Shown here piece after piece: positions 1 through 9,526 of a DNA stretch of 64,000 nucleotides; position 1 is the first letter of the stretch, and each line of letters opens with the position of its first letter. The translations under genes were made by a program, and so were the position numbers. The DNA is taken from positions 2,852,001 to 2,916,000 of the forward strand of contig NZ_CP113977.2 in assembly GCF_026870175.2 (NCBI RefSeq), given 5' to 3'. The notes under the pieces are model-generated. The model was given only the letters and a program-made list of their open reading frames with translations, was not told the DNA's origin and ran no database searches. The DNA is from Flavobacterium aestivum (lineage in GTDB: Bacteria > Bacteroidota > Bacteroidia > Flavobacteriales > Flavobacteriaceae).

Positions 1-603
1 TCCAACTGTAGTATCTTTTTCAAAATGGGTGCTAAGCACTAATGCTTTAAAAAATTTAGAACGAAAATCTGGAGCTAGATCACCCCAACGCGGATTGAGA
101 TAAGTTGTTATGACACTGGCCATTTCAAGAATCACATCTAGTTTTACTCGTGACCAACTTGGCACAACGGGATGAAGCGAAACCGCATTCGTGACTATGG
201 TCGTAACCTGAGGAATCAAGCCAAGAACTGCAGAAATCATAAAACTTGTTGAGCCTTGACAATGTATAATTGCTTTACAATTTTTGGTGTTACTTACTTC
301 GCATACTTTTTGAATGGCTGCAGGATGGTCGTTTTTAGCTACTACATCCAAATCCCATTTATTGGCAGGTAACTCTGTACTTGCACGCCAATTTTCAAGA
401 AATACATCATAGCCTGCATCGGCAAGCATATCCAATAAGTTTATTTTATTGGGAGGATTAAAAATATTTGCACGAACACCAGCGCCATGTACCAGTATTA
501 CCGGTCCGCGATGTTTAGAACCTGTGTGCTTTAATCTCCACAGATTGCATTCAAAACCATCAAGGGCTTTAAAAGGAATAATATCAAATGTATGATTGGA
601 CAT
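1..603 (-). CDS. Alpha/beta hydrolase, C-terminus cut off by window edge
   Basis: The frame is open from an ATG at 603 to the window edge, giving 201 residues with no stop, so the gene continues to the left. It reads as an alpha/beta hydrolase: an oxyanion-type HGAG motif at residues 39-42 and a nucleophile elbow reading H-C-Q-G-S at 114-118. The elbow has Cys115 where most family members have Ser. A similar HCxGS elbow is known in the hydrolase modules associated with cholesterol-oxidase-type GMC proteins. There is no signal peptide, so it is probably cytoplasmic. The acid and histidine of the triad lie outside the window. Substrate is unknown. The nearest upstream gene is 500 bp away, so it is probably transcribed alone or first in its unit. 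Confidence 0.8.
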   Translation of the reverse strand, partial: MSNHTFDIIPFKALDGFECNLWRLKHTGSKHRGPVILVHGAGVRANIFNPPNKINLLDMLADAGYDVFLENWRASTELPANKWDLDVVAKNDHPAAIQKVCEVSNTKNCKAIIHCQGSTSFMISAVLGLIPQVTTIVTNAVSLHPVVPSWSRVKLDVILEMASVITTYLNPRWGDLAPDFRSKFFKALVLSTHFEKDTTVG

Positions 604-1103
604 ATAACGATTATTAAGTTGTTATTGAGTCGACTTTTAAAAAAATCAAGTTTATGATAAACAAAATGATATATCTGTATCAAAATATATTACTTAATAT
701 GTAAAAGGGATGATTGTTAATGTAATATATTTTGTATGAAATAAAATTAACAAAAATATAATTACAGCTTTTATGAATTGTAACTTTTATTAAATTTTAA
801 AGGAAAGCAAGTTATTTTTGTGATTATTTCAAGATATATAAATGATTAATGTCTTTTTGTGTAATCATTTGATTATTAGAAGGTATTTGAGATTCATTCT
901 AAAATCTTGAAGACATATTTTAATGATGAAACAAGGTTCTGTCGCATCTAAATCAACCTTGATTTTTAATTTTTGGTGTTCTTTTAATCAAAATTTGGAC
1001 GTAAAGAATAAATTTTGCAGTTGAACTATGCAGTTATTGAGGAACTTAATCTAAAAGCAAAGCAATCAGATTTAACAAAATCTTTACAGTCAATTTTTTT
1101 AAA
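604..1103. other. AT-rich intergenic region with one hairpin
   Basis: This 500-bp gap lies between the LytTR gene and the hydrolase gene, both on the minus strand. I see no convincing reading frame. A seven-pair inverted repeat (932-938 with 955-961) followed by T-rich sequence could be a weak plus-direction terminator or part of a degenerate element. The hydrolase promoter should lie here, but I could not place one that fits the Bacteroidota consensus. Confidence 0.4.
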
Positions 1104-1802
1104 TTATTCAACCAAAAAATCTTTTACCATTTTATATCTGGTTCGGCCAATAGGTAAAACTTCTTCATTTCTTAGTCTAAGCCCATATTGTGTACCAGGT
1201 TGGACAATGATTTCTATTGCCTCAGATATTTTCACGATATAGGATTTGTGAATGCGCAGAAATGATTCTGGAAGTAAGAGACTTAGATTTTCTAAGGTTT
1301 TATTATAGATTTCTATTTTGCCATCGGTAAGGTGAAGTTCAGTATATATGCCTGAACCTTTTATGTATTTGAGATCATTGATATTGATTAATGATTGTCT
1401 TCCTTTCTTTTTCACGGATAGGTATTTCAATTTATTTTCTGAAAAAGATTTTGATTTTATTCTTTGGCAAGCTTTAGCGAGACGTTCTTCATCAAAAGGT
1501 TTGGCTACAAAATCAAGCACTCCATATTCAAATGCCTTAATGGCTTTTTCTTTATAGGCAGATACGATAATGGTATGAAAACGTTCCGAGACTACTGACT
1601 CCAGCACATTAAATCCGTCTTCTCCATTTAAATTAAGATCCAGAAATAAAAGATCTATCAAGTTATCCTCAATATGCTTTATGCCTTCGGTTAAAGATTC
1701 TATGCAACGAAGCGATGTGATTTCATTACCAAAAATATCCCGAATCATCCGTTCCAGACGTTTGGCAATTCTAGCTTCATCTTCTATGATTAGGATATTC
1801 AT
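1104..1802 (-). CDS. LytTR-family response regulator
   Basis: Cytoplasmic DNA-binding response regulator of 232 residues. The receiver domain (about 1-118) has the acidic pocket E7/D8, phospho-acceptor Asp55 in a LDLNLNG context, Ser81 and Lys101. A LytTR DNA-binding domain follows at about 130-230. The start codon overlaps the stop of the kinase gene by four bases (ATGA), so the two are translationally coupled. Proteins of this type bind pairs of short direct repeats. A perfect 10-bp direct repeat lies 1.7 kb away, in the region between the kinase gene and the divergent serine hydrolase gene (3553-3582), and is the likely target. The pairing with the kinase is certain from context; the regulated genes are inferred. 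Confidence 0.93.
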   Translation of the reverse strand: MNILIIEDEARIAKRLERMIRDIFGNEITSLRCIESLTEGIKHIEDNLIDLLFLDLNLNGEDGFNVLESVVSERFHTIIVSAYKEKAIKAFEYGVLDFVAKPFDEERLAKACQRIKSKSFSENKLKYLSVKKKGRQSLININDLKYIKGSGIYTELHLTDGKIEIYNKTLENLSLLLPESFLRIHKSYIVKISEAIEIIVQPGTQYGLRLRNEEVLPIGRTRYKMVKDFLVE

Positions 1803-3514
1803 GATTCTTCAATTATTAGTATAGTTTCCCATCCATTCTCTAGTGGGTTTGACAACAATTTCCAATGGTTAGGATAACTTTCCTGAAGTCTTGATTTAAT
1901 ATATTTTAATCCAGTTCCATCTTGTTGTATATCTTTTTTTGCATATTCCGGTCTTTGTTTAGCGAGAGTACGTAAGATGTATTGTTTGCTGTCTTTTTCT
2001 TTGCTAAAGCTAAAATGAAAACTAATATTTCCATGAGCATCCGGTAAACTATGTGTTACCCCATTTTCTACCAGAGTATGAATAATGGCAGGCGGAATAA
2101 ACTCATTTGGATCAACGCCTTCCTCTTGCCATAAATAATTGATTTCTTTTCGATATCGCATTATTTTGAGATGGTTTTGACAAAGTTTGATTTCCTGTGA
2201 AATTGGAATCAATTTATAATCGGCGATTTCATTAAGTACATCAAATTCTTCTGCCAGAGCACTTATGAATTTAACCCCTTCTTTAGGAGATTCCTCAACC
2301 CAATCCATAAGAGAAGTCAAGGTATTCATGATAAAATGAGGCTTAATGTTTTTTTTAAGCAATTCATTTTTTAACCTTTCGGATTGCAGTAATGAGGATT
2401 CGTAAGCTAATCGATCATCTTTGCGTTTTACGGCCATGATATAAAGCATGGTGATTACGATTATTACAAAACTAATGTAAATACTAATATCAAAAGAAGT
2501 GACATAATCAAACTCAAAATAGGTCATAAAATATAAAATCCCAATACAGGCCAGTAAGCCTATAGTAACAATTACAGCTCCCTTTTTATGTTTATAGGTC
2601 GAATGTGCCGCTATAATAAATGAAAAAATAAACAATAGTGTATTATGTAGGATTGCTATATAGTCATAATTGCGATGATAATTAAACTCTATAAATAGGA
2701 CAAGAATAAGTAGTGTTCCCAAAAGGAATTTTTTCCATTCAAAAGAAAAATGAATTGCGTAAAAAAGCGGAATCAAACAAGTTAGGAATAGGTGGCAATA
2801 GCCAATAATTTCCATACGAGTGATTTGAAAAGGATATGGATATGGATAGAACAGTTTAGAATATTCAGCAAGTAGTAAACAAAGGAATATCAGGCAAATA
2901 ATAGAGAATAATAAACTGGAGATATCTTTTGGCTGGTTGATAAAAATGAAAAAGAAATAGATTGCGATGATTAAAAAAACACCTCCTGTTAGAAAGAAAT
3001 ATTTGCTAAACTGTAATGGTCCCGTAACCAATTGAAAATAATCATCCAGAATTGCATAGGTATAAAATGGGACATTCATCTTGGTCTTTATCATCCGCAA
3101 AGCCAATACATGTTCGCCTTCGGTAAGCAAGTCATTTGGGATGGGATAATAACTTAAATAAGTACCAGTGTTTGGTTTATTGTTAGTTTGAACTAAACCA
3201 TTTTTGCCTAAATAAACTCCGTCCCAATAGGCTTCAAAATTAGCCAATGCAACGATCATCACACCTTGATTGCGTTTCTGTGTCAATTCTTTATTGACCT
3301 GAGTTTTCATTCTGACCCAAAATAACTCATTTTCTTTGGGCTCAATTTCTTTTGACCAATGCTTGTCCTCATATTTTTTCTGAGCCCATTGAATCGAATC
3401 TCCTTGGGAACGCATGCCATCTTTTAATTCGATTCCATCCGCTTTTTTACCACAAGAGATAAGCAATAGTGCTAATAAACAACAAAAAAGGAGTGATTTT
3501 ATAATTCCAGTCAT
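1799..3514 (-). CDS. LytS-type sensor histidine kinase with lipoprotein-like N-terminus and 7TM domain
   Basis: Membrane sensor kinase of 571 residues. The N-terminus is a lipoprotein-type signal (lipobox ending at Cys21). A periplasmic beta-rich domain (about 30-165) resembles the jelly-roll ligand domains of 7TMR-DISM receptors. Seven hydrophobic segments run from about 171 to 362. The cytoplasmic part is a His_kinase (LytS/YehU) module: phospho-acceptor His392 in a KPHFIMNTL context, N-box around Asn483 and a short glycine box (GTGLKYI) near 538. It is first in the operon, ahead of the LytTR regulator. The beta-sandwich suggests a small-molecule or carbohydrate-like ligand, but nothing in the sequence identifies it. 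Confidence 0.9.
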   Translation of the reverse strand: MTGIIKSLLFCCLLALLLISCGKKADGIELKDGMRSQGDSIQWAQKKYEDKHWSKEIEPKENELFWVRMKTQVNKELTQKRNQGVMIVALANFEAYWDGVYLGKNGLVQTNNKPNTGTYLSYYPIPNDLLTEGEHVLALRMIKTKMNVPFYTYAILDDYFQLVTGPLQFSKYFFLTGGVFLIIAIYFFFIFINQPKDISSLLFSIICLIFLCLLLAEYSKLFYPYPYPFQITRMEIIGYCHLFLTCLIPLFYAIHFSFEWKKFLLGTLLILVLFIEFNYHRNYDYIAILHNTLLFIFSFIIAAHSTYKHKKGAVIVTIGLLACIGILYFMTYFEFDYVTSFDISIYISFVIIVITMLYIMAVKRKDDRLAYESSLLQSERLKNELLKKNIKPHFIMNTLTSLMDWVEESPKEGVKFISALAEEFDVLNEIADYKLIPISQEIKLCQNHLKIMRYRKEINYLWQEEGVDPNEFIPPAIIHTLVENGVTHSLPDAHGNISFHFSFSKEKDSKQYILRTLAKQRPEYAKKDIQQDGTGLKYIKSRLQESYPNHWKLLSNPLENGWETILIIEES

Positions 3515-3552
3515 AAGCCAAAGATAGCCATATCAATTGTAATATAATAGCA

Positions 3553-3582
3553 GTTCACAAGTCTAGAGAGTCGTTCACAAGT
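3553..3582. promoter_or_regulatory. Perfect 10-bp direct repeat, candidate LytTR operator
   Basis: GTTCACAAGT occurs at 3553-3562 and again at 3573-3582. The 20-bp spacing is about two helical turns, so both copies face the same side of the DNA. LytTR proteins such as AgrA typically bind paired direct repeats about 21 bp apart. The site sits between the divergent kinase and serine hydrolase genes. It is just upstream of a TAATTTCG element (3612-3619) that resembles the TAnnTTTG -7 box of the hydrolase gene. The layout suggests activation of the hydrolase by the adjacent LytTR regulator. Confidence 0.55.
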
Positions 3583-3668
3583 AAACTTTCTATCATAGAG
3601 TGATAAGTCTCTAATTTCGTTGAAGGTTAATTAAAAATCACAATCATTAGAAAATAAATCACTTTATT

Positions 3669-5507
3669 ATGAAAAAAATAATTTTAGTTTTTTTACTCAG
3701 TTATGGATTTTCATGCTTCAGTCAGCAAAAATCAAGTACTGCCAAAACGATTAACTTAGATGGTTTAAAAGTCAATGTAGAAAAAATGATGCATGAATAT
3801 AATCTTAAAGGATTGAGTGTTGCCGTTTTTGAAAATTACAAAATAATCTGGACAAACGAATGGGGGGTAAAAGCGGCAGATTCTAAAGAAAGGATTGATA
3901 GAAATACTGCCTATTCAACAGCATCGATTTCAAAACCAATTGTCGCATTGGTTTGTGCTATTTTAGAGGAAAAAGGATTAATTAATCTAGATGAACCCAT
4001 CTCAAAATACCTTAAAAGATGGCAATTGCCTCAAAGTAATTTTACGAAAGATACTGAGGTAACCTGGAAGCATCTTTTGTCTCATACGGCCGGAACAAGT
4101 CAAGGTGGTTTCGAGGATTATTATCAAGGAGATTCTATGCCTACCATTGTACAAAGTTTGCAGGGAAAGTTATTGCCTAGATCAAAAGAAGAAATTAAAT
4201 TTCTTTTCAAGCCAGGGACAAATTGGGAATATAGTGGTGGCGGATATGTAATCATACAATGTGCGTTAGAAGATCACCTAGGAAAACCATTGGCTCAAAT
4301 TGTAAAGGAAAATCTTCTTGACCCTTTAAAATTGAAAAATTCCACTATGATTCAGCCAAACGAGAAAGGATTCTTGACGAATATAACCAAAGTACACAAT
4401 AGTAAAGGTGAAATTATTAGAACTGGAATACCAATAACGCCACAAGTCGCACCTTCGGGTTTGTGGTCTACACCTACAGATCTAGCCATAATAGCAATCG
4501 AAGTTCAAAAAGCATTATTAGGCAAAGGAAACAAAGTAATTTCTACAGCCGTAGCCAAAAAAGTTACGGATATAGTAACTCTTATGGGGTCAAGAGGCTG
4601 GAGTTATGGCTGGCAACGCAATTTAGGATGGGGAAACCAAGATTGGTTTTCTCATGATGGCTCTAACACCGGAGTTGGTGGTGAATTATTGGCAACTATG
4701 AAAAAGGGTAACGGGATTGCTATTTTGGCTAATGGGGACAAGCCTAATCGTATTCCATTAATGAGCTATGTAGAAAATACTATTATGGCCGAACTAAATT
4801 GGAATGTTTCCTTTGATGAAAAATCTGCTAAGAATATTCCCGAGCAATTATCAAAAGCCATTATAGGGTATTATACAGAAATTCTATTTGGATATAATAG
4901 ATTTGGGGTAACTAAAATCTTTAAAGAGGATGAGAAGTTATATCTTGGTTCCCCTTTTTTTAAGGAGAATATGGGTATAGACAAAAGCAGAATGTATTAT
5001 ATGGGAAATAATACTTTTAAGATCGATAATTATCCAAACTTTATACAGTTCAATTTGAATCATAATAACATTTTAGAAGGAATAACTATTTTCAGAGATT
5101 CATCTGATTTGAAAAAAATACAAATCCAATTAAATGAAATTAGAACACCAGAAACCAAAGCAATCCAAATTTTTACTGAAAATAAATACGAAGAAGCAAT
5201 CAATAAATTTGAAAAACTGTGTTTAGAGTACCCCGCTTTTAGTTTTGAAAGCGTATTGAATAATTTGGGATATAGTTTTTATAGTAAAAAGCAAATAGAT
5301 CTTTCCGTTAAAATTTTTAATCTTAATTGTATCAAATATCCAAAATCAGCAAATACTTTCGATAGCTTAGGTGAAATCTACGAGATAATTGGAGAGTTAG
5401 AACTTGCAAAGAAGAACTATAAAGAATCATTACAACTAAATCCGGAGAATAGTAATGCTAAAGAAATGATCAAAAAAATCGAAAAGCGATTGGGAACTAA
5501 GTCTTAA
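3669..5507 (+). CDS. Serine hydrolase of the beta-lactamase (S12) family with C-terminal TPR
   Basis: Exported 612-residue protein with a signal peptide (about 1-20). The penicillin-binding-protein-like hydrolase domain spans about 30-385. Its three signature motifs are SxxK (Ser86-Ile-Ser-Lys89), YSG (Tyr188-Ser-Gly190) in place of YxN, and HDG (His329-Asp-Gly331) in place of KTG. These fit class C-like esterases or D-amino-acid peptidases rather than true beta-lactamases. A weakly conserved middle segment leads to TPR-like helices at about 500-612, suggesting partner binding. It is divergent from the LytS/LytTR operon, with a candidate LytTR operator between them, so it is a likely target of that system. 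Substrate is unknown; peptidoglycan or a peptide is possible. Confidence 0.88.
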   Translation: MKKIILVFLLSYGFSCFSQQKSSTAKTINLDGLKVNVEKMMHEYNLKGLSVAVFENYKIIWTNEWGVKAADSKERIDRNTAYSTASISKPIVALVCAILEEKGLINLDEPISKYLKRWQLPQSNFTKDTEVTWKHLLSHTAGTSQGGFEDYYQGDSMPTIVQSLQGKLLPRSKEEIKFLFKPGTNWEYSGGGYVIIQCALEDHLGKPLAQIVKENLLDPLKLKNSTMIQPNEKGFLTNITKVHNSKGEIIRTGIPITPQVAPSGLWSTPTDLAIIAIEVQKALLGKGNKVISTAVAKKVTDIVTLMGSRGWSYGWQRNLGWGNQDWFSHDGSNTGVGGELLATMKKGNGIAILANGDKPNRIPLMSYVENTIMAELNWNVSFDEKSAKNIPEQLSKAIIGYYTEILFGYNRFGVTKIFKEDEKLYLGSPFFKENMGIDKSRMYYMGNNTFKIDNYPNFIQFNLNHNNILEGITIFRDSSDLKKIQIQLNEIRTPETKAIQIFTENKYEEAINKFEKLCLEYPAFSFESVLNNLGYSFYSKKQIDLSVKIFNLNCIKYPKSANTFDSLGEIYEIIGELELAKKNYKESLQLNPENSNAKEMIKKIEKRLGTKS

Positions 5508-5650
5508 TTTTAATTGAGTATAATTGATTTTTGATCTTTTAAGTTTACTAACATTAAGATATAGAAACAATTATCGAAGATATAATTTAATTTATACTGG
5601 GCTTTTGTCTGAAATAATTTATATATTTATGCATCCTACTTTTTTATAAG

Positions 5651-7639
5651 ATGAAGAATAAAGCACTTCCCATTTCAGACAACGAATTAGAACGTCTTGC
5701 GGCATTAAAGCGTTATAATATACTTGACACGTTGCCCGATCATGCTTTTGATGATGCAACAAGGCTTGTTTCATATATATGTGGAGTGCCAATTGCCCAT
5801 ATTTCATTCATAGATGAGAGTAGACAATGGTTTAAATCTGAAATAGGAATAGGTGTGTCAGAAGTGCCTCGTGAAATTAGTTTCTGTCAGTACACCATTA
5901 TGGAATCGGAAATAGTTGAAATAAACGATACCTTTTTGAACGAGCGATTTAAGGATGATCCCAATGTAACTGGCGGGTTTAAAGTTAGGTTCTACGCAGG
6001 TGTTCCGCTTACAACCCCAGACGGATATAATATAGGAACTATATGTGCTATAGACCATGTTGCCAAAAAGCTTAATGAAGACCAGCGAAATGCACTTTCA
6101 ATTATTGCAAGGCATGTAATAAATCAATTAGAATTACGAACAAAAAATATTGAGTTAGACGCTCAGAAAAAAATTGCTGAACGAGCAGTGTTGGCCAAAG
6201 ATAGTTTTTTGGCAAATATGAGTCATGAGATCAGGACGCCTCTAAATGCAATAATAGGTTTTGCAGACCTTTTGACCCAAACAAAGTTGGATGATGGTCA
6301 GCGTGATTATATAGACAGTGTACAAATAGCTGGAGAAAACTTGCTTTTGATCGTTAATGATATTCTTGATCTCTCTAAAATTGAATCCGGAAATTTAGTC
6401 ATTGATGCAGAGCCATTTAATCTGAAAAAGACACTTAGACATGTTTATGATTTATTAAAAGTAAAGGTTCCAAAAGAAGTAGAATTTAATCTCTTTTTAG
6501 ATGCTGATATGCCCGAAATTGTAATTGGAGATCAGGGAAGACTAAACCAGATATTAGTAAATCTTACAGGTAATGCTCTTAAGTTTACTGAAGAAGGTGA
6601 AGTAACAATTTCTGTAAAAAAGATTGATGAAACAGATAGTCATTACTCACTTAGATTTTCAGTAAAAGATACCGGCATAGGTATACATGAGGATAAGCTT
6701 AAAACAATTTTTGAACGATTTACACAAGCAGAAGAAAGTACTACGAGGAGATTTGGCGGTACAGGACTTGGACTCAATATTGTAAAACAGCTAATCGAAT
6801 TGCATAATGCTGAGATTCATGTAAAAAGTGAGCAGGAGCGAGGTTCAGAATTTTTCTTTGTTCTTACTTATAAAAAAGCTACTGGTATCGAAACAGCAGT
6901 TAAACCATTATTAGAAAACAATCTGGGGAAACTTAAATTGCTTCTTTGTGAGGACAATGTTTTAAACCAAAAACTTGCAAAGAACGTTATCCATAATTTT
7001 GGTTTTGAATTAGATATTGCCAATAATGGGGAAGAGGGCATAGATTTTTTATCTAAAAATGAATATGATCTGGTGCTAATGGATCTCCAGATGCCAGTTA
7101 AAGATGGTTACCAGACAACAGAATTCATTAGGAATAAAATGAAGCTAACTATTCCAATTATAGCAATGACAGCACACTCTCTCATAGATGAACAGGAACG
7201 TTGTTATAAGGTTGGAATGAATGCTTATATGTCTAAACCTTTTAAAGAGGCTGTACTTTTAAAAGTAATACAAACAGCAATGAGCATGGATATTGTGCTA
7301 GAGCAAAAGAGAAAGTTAGATTTATCTTTTTTAGATGAGATGGCCTGTGGTGATCAAAATTTTAGAAAAGAGATGATAAACATTTTTATAGAAAAAATTT
7401 CAAATCAGATAGTTCAACTGGAAGATGCGTTCAATAGAGACGACAATGATTCGGTTAGAAAACTGGCGCACAATATGAAATCCAGTTTAGATATTTTTAT
7501 GCTGGAGGATCTTAGTAATTGTTTGTCTATTATTGAGAAAGAAGCTTTGCTTGGAGAATTTAATACCGAAACGGCCGATAAAGTAAATAGTTTGCATAGC
7601 GGAATCGTTGAGGTAGTAAAAATTTTAAAAGAATTATAG
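5651..7639 (+). CDS. Hybrid histidine kinase: GAF, HisKA, HATPase, receiver, HPt
   Basis: Soluble 662-residue phosphorelay protein with no membrane segments. Domains in order: GAF-like sensor (about 25-160), HisKA with phospho-acceptor His192 in a SHEIRTPLNA motif, HATPase_c (about 295-405, N-box Asn304/Asn308, G-boxes DTGIG and GGTGLGL), receiver domain (about 428-545, phospho-acceptor Asp478), and HPt domain (about 560-655, His607 in AHNMKSS). All four relay residues are in one chain, so a downstream response regulator should exist elsewhere; none is adjacent. The GAF domain resembles those of cytosolic sensors that bind small ligands or bilins, but no chromophore Cys is evident. The start codon follows a T-rich stretch. 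Confidence 0.93.
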   Translation: MKNKALPISDNELERLAALKRYNILDTLPDHAFDDATRLVSYICGVPIAHISFIDESRQWFKSEIGIGVSEVPREISFCQYTIMESEIVEINDTFLNERFKDDPNVTGGFKVRFYAGVPLTTPDGYNIGTICAIDHVAKKLNEDQRNALSIIARHVINQLELRTKNIELDAQKKIAERAVLAKDSFLANMSHEIRTPLNAIIGFADLLTQTKLDDGQRDYIDSVQIAGENLLLIVNDILDLSKIESGNLVIDAEPFNLKKTLRHVYDLLKVKVPKEVEFNLFLDADMPEIVIGDQGRLNQILVNLTGNALKFTEEGEVTISVKKIDETDSHYSLRFSVKDTGIGIHEDKLKTIFERFTQAEESTTRRFGGTGLGLNIVKQLIELHNAEIHVKSEQERGSEFFFVLTYKKATGIETAVKPLLENNLGKLKLLLCEDNVLNQKLAKNVIHNFGFELDIANNGEEGIDFLSKNEYDLVLMDLQMPVKDGYQTTEFIRNKMKLTIPIIAMTAHSLIDEQERCYKVGMNAYMSKPFKEAVLLKVIQTAMSMDIVLEQKRKLDLSFLDEMACGDQNFRKEMINIFIEKISNQIVQLEDAFNRDDNDSVRKLAHNMKSSLDIFMLEDLSNCLSIIEKEALLGEFNTETADKVNSLHSGIVEVVKILKEL

Positions 7640-7785
7640 TGAAAGCGGAATATACTATTACTTTGCATTATTTTCTGATGAGGTAAATTTGTCCTTATGC
7701 TCAGGGAAATAAATTTAAAATTAGAAAAAGTTAGGATGAAGCTAATGTTTTTAAACACAATTCAACAAGATAATTAGAGCCATTT

Positions 7786-8388
7786 ATGATGAATGCATTA
7801 ATCCATCAGCTAGAGGAACAGTATTCCTTTTCAGAAGAAGATATCATGTTGATTAATAAAAGTACTTATGTAAAAGCCTTTCGAGCCGGCGATTATTTCT
7901 TAGAAGCCGGAGCTATTGCGAATCAAATTGGATTTGTGGTTTCGGGTGTATTTCGTTTCTTTTTTTACGACAAAAATGCCAATGAAATAACCAGTGTATT
8001 TCTAAAGGAAAGTGAATTTGTAACCAATCTGACCAGTTTTTTTGAATACTTACCTTGCTCAGGTTCCATTCAGGCAGAAACCGATGCCGAAATTATACTG
8101 ATTGACCGAAAAGCTTGGGAACAGTTTTGTCAAGAAATCCCCAATTGGGAAAAGGCTTTGAGACTAATAAGCGATAAATTTTTGATAGACAAAATCAATT
8201 TTCAAAGATCACTTATCAATCAGGATGCAGCAACAACTTATCTTCATTTTGTATCAAAATATCCAACCATTATTCAGCGGGTGCCTTTAGGGCATATTGC
8301 TTCATTTTTGGGCATTACTCAATCCTCGCTGAGCAGGATTAGAAAACAACTTGCCAAAAAAGATTTTTTGTCAAATGACAAAAAATAA
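7786..8388 (+). CDS. Crp/Fnr-type transcription regulator
   Basis: 200-residue protein with an N-terminal cyclic-nucleotide-binding-like beta-barrel (about 20-125) and a C-terminal winged helix-turn-helix (about 150-195). The recognition helix lies around the SQSSLSRIRKQL segment. In flavobacteria such proteins usually lack the residues needed to bind cAMP and often control an adjacent gene. No four-cysteine cluster of the Fnr type is present. The next gene on the same strand (8491), an NTF2-like protein, starts 102 bp downstream and is the obvious candidate target. A second in-frame ATG follows the first immediately, so the start is uncertain by one codon. Confidence 0.85.
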   Translation: MMNALIHQLEEQYSFSEEDIMLINKSTYVKAFRAGDYFLEAGAIANQIGFVVSGVFRFFFYDKNANEITSVFLKESEFVTNLTSFFEYLPCSGSIQAETDAEIILIDRKAWEQFCQEIPNWEKALRLISDKFLIDKINFQRSLINQDAATTYLHFVSKYPTIIQRVPLGHIASFLGITQSSLSRIRKQLAKKDFLSNDKK

Positions 8389-8490
8389 GTCTTAATTTTA
8401 TTAGAATTTTGTCACTCTTAAAACAAATATAGCATTTTAAGAGTTGCTTTTATTGCAATTTCAAATACGACAACACAATATAAAAACACA

Positions 8491-9339
8491 ATGAAAAACA
8501 TTTTCGAATTAGAACAGCAAGCTCATTTAGCATTGGCACAATACCACCGTTGGTATCAAGTCTATGAAGTGCCATTCACAAAAGAACGGATTGAAAATCA
8601 AAAAGACATTTTGAGCGATGACGTAGAGATTAGTTCAGAATGGGGCACTACCAAAGGTAAAGAAGGTTTAGAAGACCGCCTAAAAGTTTATACAGGATGG
8701 CAAAACGCCCACCACGTTAAACATACTGAAGTGAAAATATTGCCTAATGGACAATTGTCGCTCGAAGCAGATATTCTTTATCAAAATATCCGCCCGGATA
8801 ACAGCAAGCACAGTTATACTTTACATTATTCAACAGAATTGCAACCAAGAGAAAATGACTTGCCTCTTTTTACAAAACTGAGTTTAAAACCCACTGGAGA
8901 AGTAAAGGAATTTAATTTTGAAGATGCCTATCCGGAAAACAGAACCAAATCATTTATGCACTATTGGTTGTATCTTATAGAGAACCAGAATAGTGATAAA
9001 TCCAAGGAGTTATTGGCAAATGATTTTTTGCTACAATTAGGTACTGGGGAAAACATTAGTACATTAAAAGGATTTGATGAATGGATACAATCAATTTCTA
9101 CTAGAATCTTGACGAGTACACATTCATATAAAAACTTTAAAGTAGTCGATAACAAGGACAATACATTTTCAGTTTCCGTAGATTTTGATTGGAAAGGTAT
9201 CAATCTGCAAAACGAAAAAATGATTGCCGAAACCCATCACGAATGGCTATTGAGCAATAATAAGGAAGAACGCTTTGCCAGATTAAAAATGTTGAAGGTT
9301 GCGATTGTAAAACCTTTTCAGGTTGTCGCTGATTTTTAA
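8491..9339 (+). CDS. Two-domain SnoaL/NTF2-like protein
   Basis: 282-residue protein without signal peptide or membrane segment. It appears to contain two NTF2/SnoaL-like units, roughly 1-130 and 150-280. Each has an N-terminal helix with aromatic residues followed by curved beta strands rich in hydrophobic residues. The fold is inferred from sequence character. SnoaL-like proteins include isomerases, hydroxylase partners and ligand-binding proteins, so function cannot be assigned. It lies just downstream of the Crp/Fnr-type regulator on the same strand, suggesting a stress- or substrate-inducible pair. It converges with the TMTC-like gene, and a strong hairpin separates the two. Confidence 0.6.
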   Translation: MKNIFELEQQAHLALAQYHRWYQVYEVPFTKERIENQKDILSDDVEISSEWGTTKGKEGLEDRLKVYTGWQNAHHVKHTEVKILPNGQLSLEADILYQNIRPDNSKHSYTLHYSTELQPRENDLPLFTKLSLKPTGEVKEFNFEDAYPENRTKSFMHYWLYLIENQNSDKSKELLANDFLLQLGTGENISTLKGFDEWIQSISTRILTSTHSYKNFKVVDNKDNTFSVSVDFDWKGINLQNEKMIAETHHEWLLSNNKEERFARLKMLKVAIVKPFQVVADF

Positions 9340-9526
9340 GTATTGGAAAACCCAGCGAAAACGAATACAAAGTTTATTTATGACCAAAGCCAATTTTAGC
9401 AATAGAATTGGCTTTTTTAGTAGTGTTATTTTAATGAGAAGAACAGGATTAGAACAATATGAGGAATCCTTGTCTGTACTGCACATATTACTGAAATTGT
9501 TTATGAAAGCGACAGATAGAACAATA

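Noticed and set aside
1015..1242. 75-residue plus-strand frame
   Set aside because: It overlaps the LytTR regulator on the opposite strand, starts at a non-ATG codon, and has no protein-like features.
3669..5507. Beta-lactamase (antibiotic resistance)
   Set aside because: The second and third motifs are YSG and HDG rather than YxN and KTG, and a TPR tail is present; an esterase or peptidase is more likely.
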